Shown one piece after another: positions 62,037-64,000 of a stretch of 64,000 nucleotides of DNA. The stretch covers positions 11,917,307-11,981,306 of the forward strand of contig NC_057920.1 in NCBI RefSeq assembly GCF_018873765.1. The letters are read 5' to 3'. Source of the DNA: Telopea speciosissima. Lineage: Eukaryota; Streptophyta; Magnoliopsida; Proteales; Proteaceae. The notes beneath the pieces were generated by a model. It searched no databases. It saw only the letters and a list, made by a program, of their open reading frames with translations, and was not told the DNA's origin. The position numbers were made by a program, and so were the translations under genes. How positions within the stretch are numbered: position 1 is the first letter of the stretch; the number at the start of each line of letters is the position of its first letter.

Positions 62037-63102
62037 GATGACGTTCACTTTCCCAATCTTCTAATACCCAGTTTTACACCCCCAAAAAAAAAAAATTCTT
62101 CTAATACCCAGGATTTTAACATCTTCTACAGTTCTACTCTCTTGTAAAGCCATCAATCATTTCTTCCTTACCCTCTCAGTAAAGGGGTGGAGATTCAAAT
62201 GTGTGGGCTCCGTATTTAATGCATTTAATGCGCTCAAGAAAAACTACCAAAACCAGAATCACCTTCCTTTCATCGAGAAACCTTCTCTACAAACCTCCAA
62301 GAACTCCCACTCCATAAATTTACATGTTTCTCTCTCTCTCTCTCTCTCTTTTCTTTGTCTTGTTTGTCTGTCTGAAGGTATTGTTCTCGTCTGGAAAGCA
62401 CCACCGCCATGGCATTAACTTTGGAACGCCCCTCTGTATTGCATCTCTGACTTCTCTCATGCAATCCGAGTCTACATTGTGCTCATGGTGTTTGCATTCT
62501 TTCAGATTTGGGAATATAGCTCTATTATGCATTCCAACAATGTATACCAAACGCAATCTAAGGCTGCGTTTGGTTTGCATTCTTGGTAATTTCGCATTCT
62601 TTCTTGAACAGGTAATTGTGTAAATCCGGCCCGGGGTCTCCATTGGGCCCATTAATGCATATTGATTAGCCCAACTCCACTCGCTGCCCACCCGTGACCC
62701 GTCCAAGGAAGGAAAAACTTAAAAAAAAAAAAAAAAAAAAAAGAAGAGACGTAACGTTCAATAAGGTTGACGAGCTCTATAGGGTTAAATGTGGCTAGAA
62801 ATGGTGAACATAGGTGGGTCCATATCATAAAGAATTCTATACACATTTCAATTGTAAATTTGTCAGCTTAATAAGATTATATAATGTGAATAAAATCAAG
62901 ATTCAAAATTTATAAATTTACACGAATTTCACAAACCTATAATAATGTAATAATGTAGGCTAAAGGCATGATCGTAATTGTAATTTTCTACAACTCTGAA
63001 AACATTTTTAACCCACCCAAATGTTAATCAATCACTTGTCAAATGACAAGTTCAAAACCTGCAGAGTTCATCCTCATGAATGTTACAACCCCCCTCTCCC
63101 CC
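62037..63102. other. Intergenic DNA without recognised genes
   Basis: A (CT)n microsatellite (62331-62349), a truncated 'gcgtttggtttgcattct' MITE end near 62566, a 22-base A run near 62720, and AT-rich DNA. No gene is seen. Confidence 0.55.
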
Positions 63103-63294
63103 CGGATTATTATCCTCTCCAATTCCTAAAGTGTAGCAGTGCGGCAGTGCTCGGTGGAGATGTCGACACCTAACAGCTGTCGCATCCAACCGTCCAAGCT
63201 CATTGATATGGACCATTGGATGCGGCAGTTGCCAGTTGTCGACATCTCCACCTAGCACTGCCACACTTTAAGGAATTGGCGAGGATAATTTTCC
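63103..63294. mobile_element. Mutator-like MITE, uninterrupted copy
   Basis: It has the same ends as the 29307-30181 element (ggattattatcctctccaat ... rc ggaaaattatcctcgccaat) and the same palindromic interior ('cggcagtgctcggtggagat' against 'atctccacctagcactgcca'). The flanks are CTCTCCCCC on both sides (about 63094-63102 and 63295-63303), consistent with a 9-bp duplication, though the C run blurs the exact edge. Confidence 0.8.
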
Positions 63295-63303
63295 CTCTCC
63301 CCC

Positions 63304-64000
63304 CCTCCCCCAAAAAATAAATAAATAAATAAATAATGAAAGAGAGAAATGTTTAGACCCATTCTATAATATTAAACTTGATCCCTACTGAAGAAAAGGA
63401 ATCAGAATATTCATCAAGTCACAGATGCTACATTATTACTTAACTACCTGCTAATTTATTTCTGAAAATGGCAACCAATTTTTATCTTTGTTGCACCAAA
63501 AGAAAATTGCACAAAAACGTATACTTTTCTTCACTCCACTGATTAAAAGTGAAGGGAAATCAAGGGAAGAGACATTAATGCAAAGAGGAAAATGGAAACT
63601 TTGGTTATAATGAATATGTAACTAACTTAAAATCTTGAGATGAAGAAGAGAACTTAAAACAAACCACATACAGCAATTAAACTTTCAAGTGAATACTTCG
63701 GATACTTTATTTTTCCTATTCAAATCCAAGTAATGTCACTGAAAAGTAAACTAAAATTTTATTGCTACATTTAGTCAACTTTTCAGTTAGTTAGACAATA
63801 ATTTTTGATAAAGATTAGTATAAAAGTTGTCATTTTATTTTTATTTTAATTCCATTTCTATTCACTTTTCCAACAGGGCAGAACAGTAGCCTACTTTAAC
63901 AAAATGGTGATTGGTGACTGCAATTTGATAGATAGGAACATCACCAAGGGTCGCCAAGTTTCAAATATTTTTCCTCGAAGCTTCAAAATTCAAAGATGAC
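63304..64000. other. AT-rich intergenic DNA at the window end
   Basis: There is an (AAAT)n run near 63316-63337. No gene or repeat boundary is recognised. Confidence 0.6.

Overview
The window is nuclear DNA of a flowering plant, most likely a eudicot. It is AT-rich, its genes have many GT-AG introns, and its proteins belong to plant-specific families or plant forms of wider families. It also holds plant repeats (Au SINEs, RTE and L1-type LINE relics, a copia remnant, solo LTRs, Mutator and hAT-like MITEs) and a nuclear copy of plastid DNA. I cannot name the species. All intron-exon models were built by hand from reading-frame continuity and splice sites.

Layout. 1-4834 is repeat-rich and is probably the long intron before the last three exons of a MAPKKK3/5-like kinase (4835-5589, +). 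A two-exon FkbM-type methyltransferase gene lies on the minus strand (18309 down to 8397), with an 8.9 kb intron full of nested insertions: a broken RTE LINE split by a Pack-MULE that carries a MOS11-like gene fragment, a plastid trnP segment, and a region holding a NAC fragment and a glycolate oxidase exon. Head-to-head with it is a LARP6 gene with PAM2 and SUZ-C motifs (19139-22740, +). Next come tRNA-Ile(AAU) (25837-25910), a candidate gene for a 48-residue Cys-rich protein (26115-26386), a repeat zone with a nested MULE/hAT MITE (29307-30181), and a 16-exon gene for CTC1, the large subunit of the telomere CST complex (31440-40437). After a copia fossil come two tandem class III peroxidase genes with identical intron positions (43083-45606 and 48049-51075), each with an old solo LTR in a different intron. 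A second Pack-MULE (51595-53303) carries part of a CaMRLK/MEE62-like receptor kinase gene. The last recognisable gene encodes a 131-residue single-pass membrane protein (58661-59056). The remainder is repeats.

The host genes are unrelated housekeeping, signalling and defence/cell-wall functions with no pathway in common, as is normal for a plant chromosome. The most notable content is gene-fragment capture. Two Mutator-like elements of one family, each with a perfect 9-bp target duplication, carry pieces of different host genes, and a third region in the FkbM intron combines pieces of two more. A family of GC-rich foldback MITEs appears about ten times, some copies inside introns of LARP6, CTC1 and a peroxidase gene.
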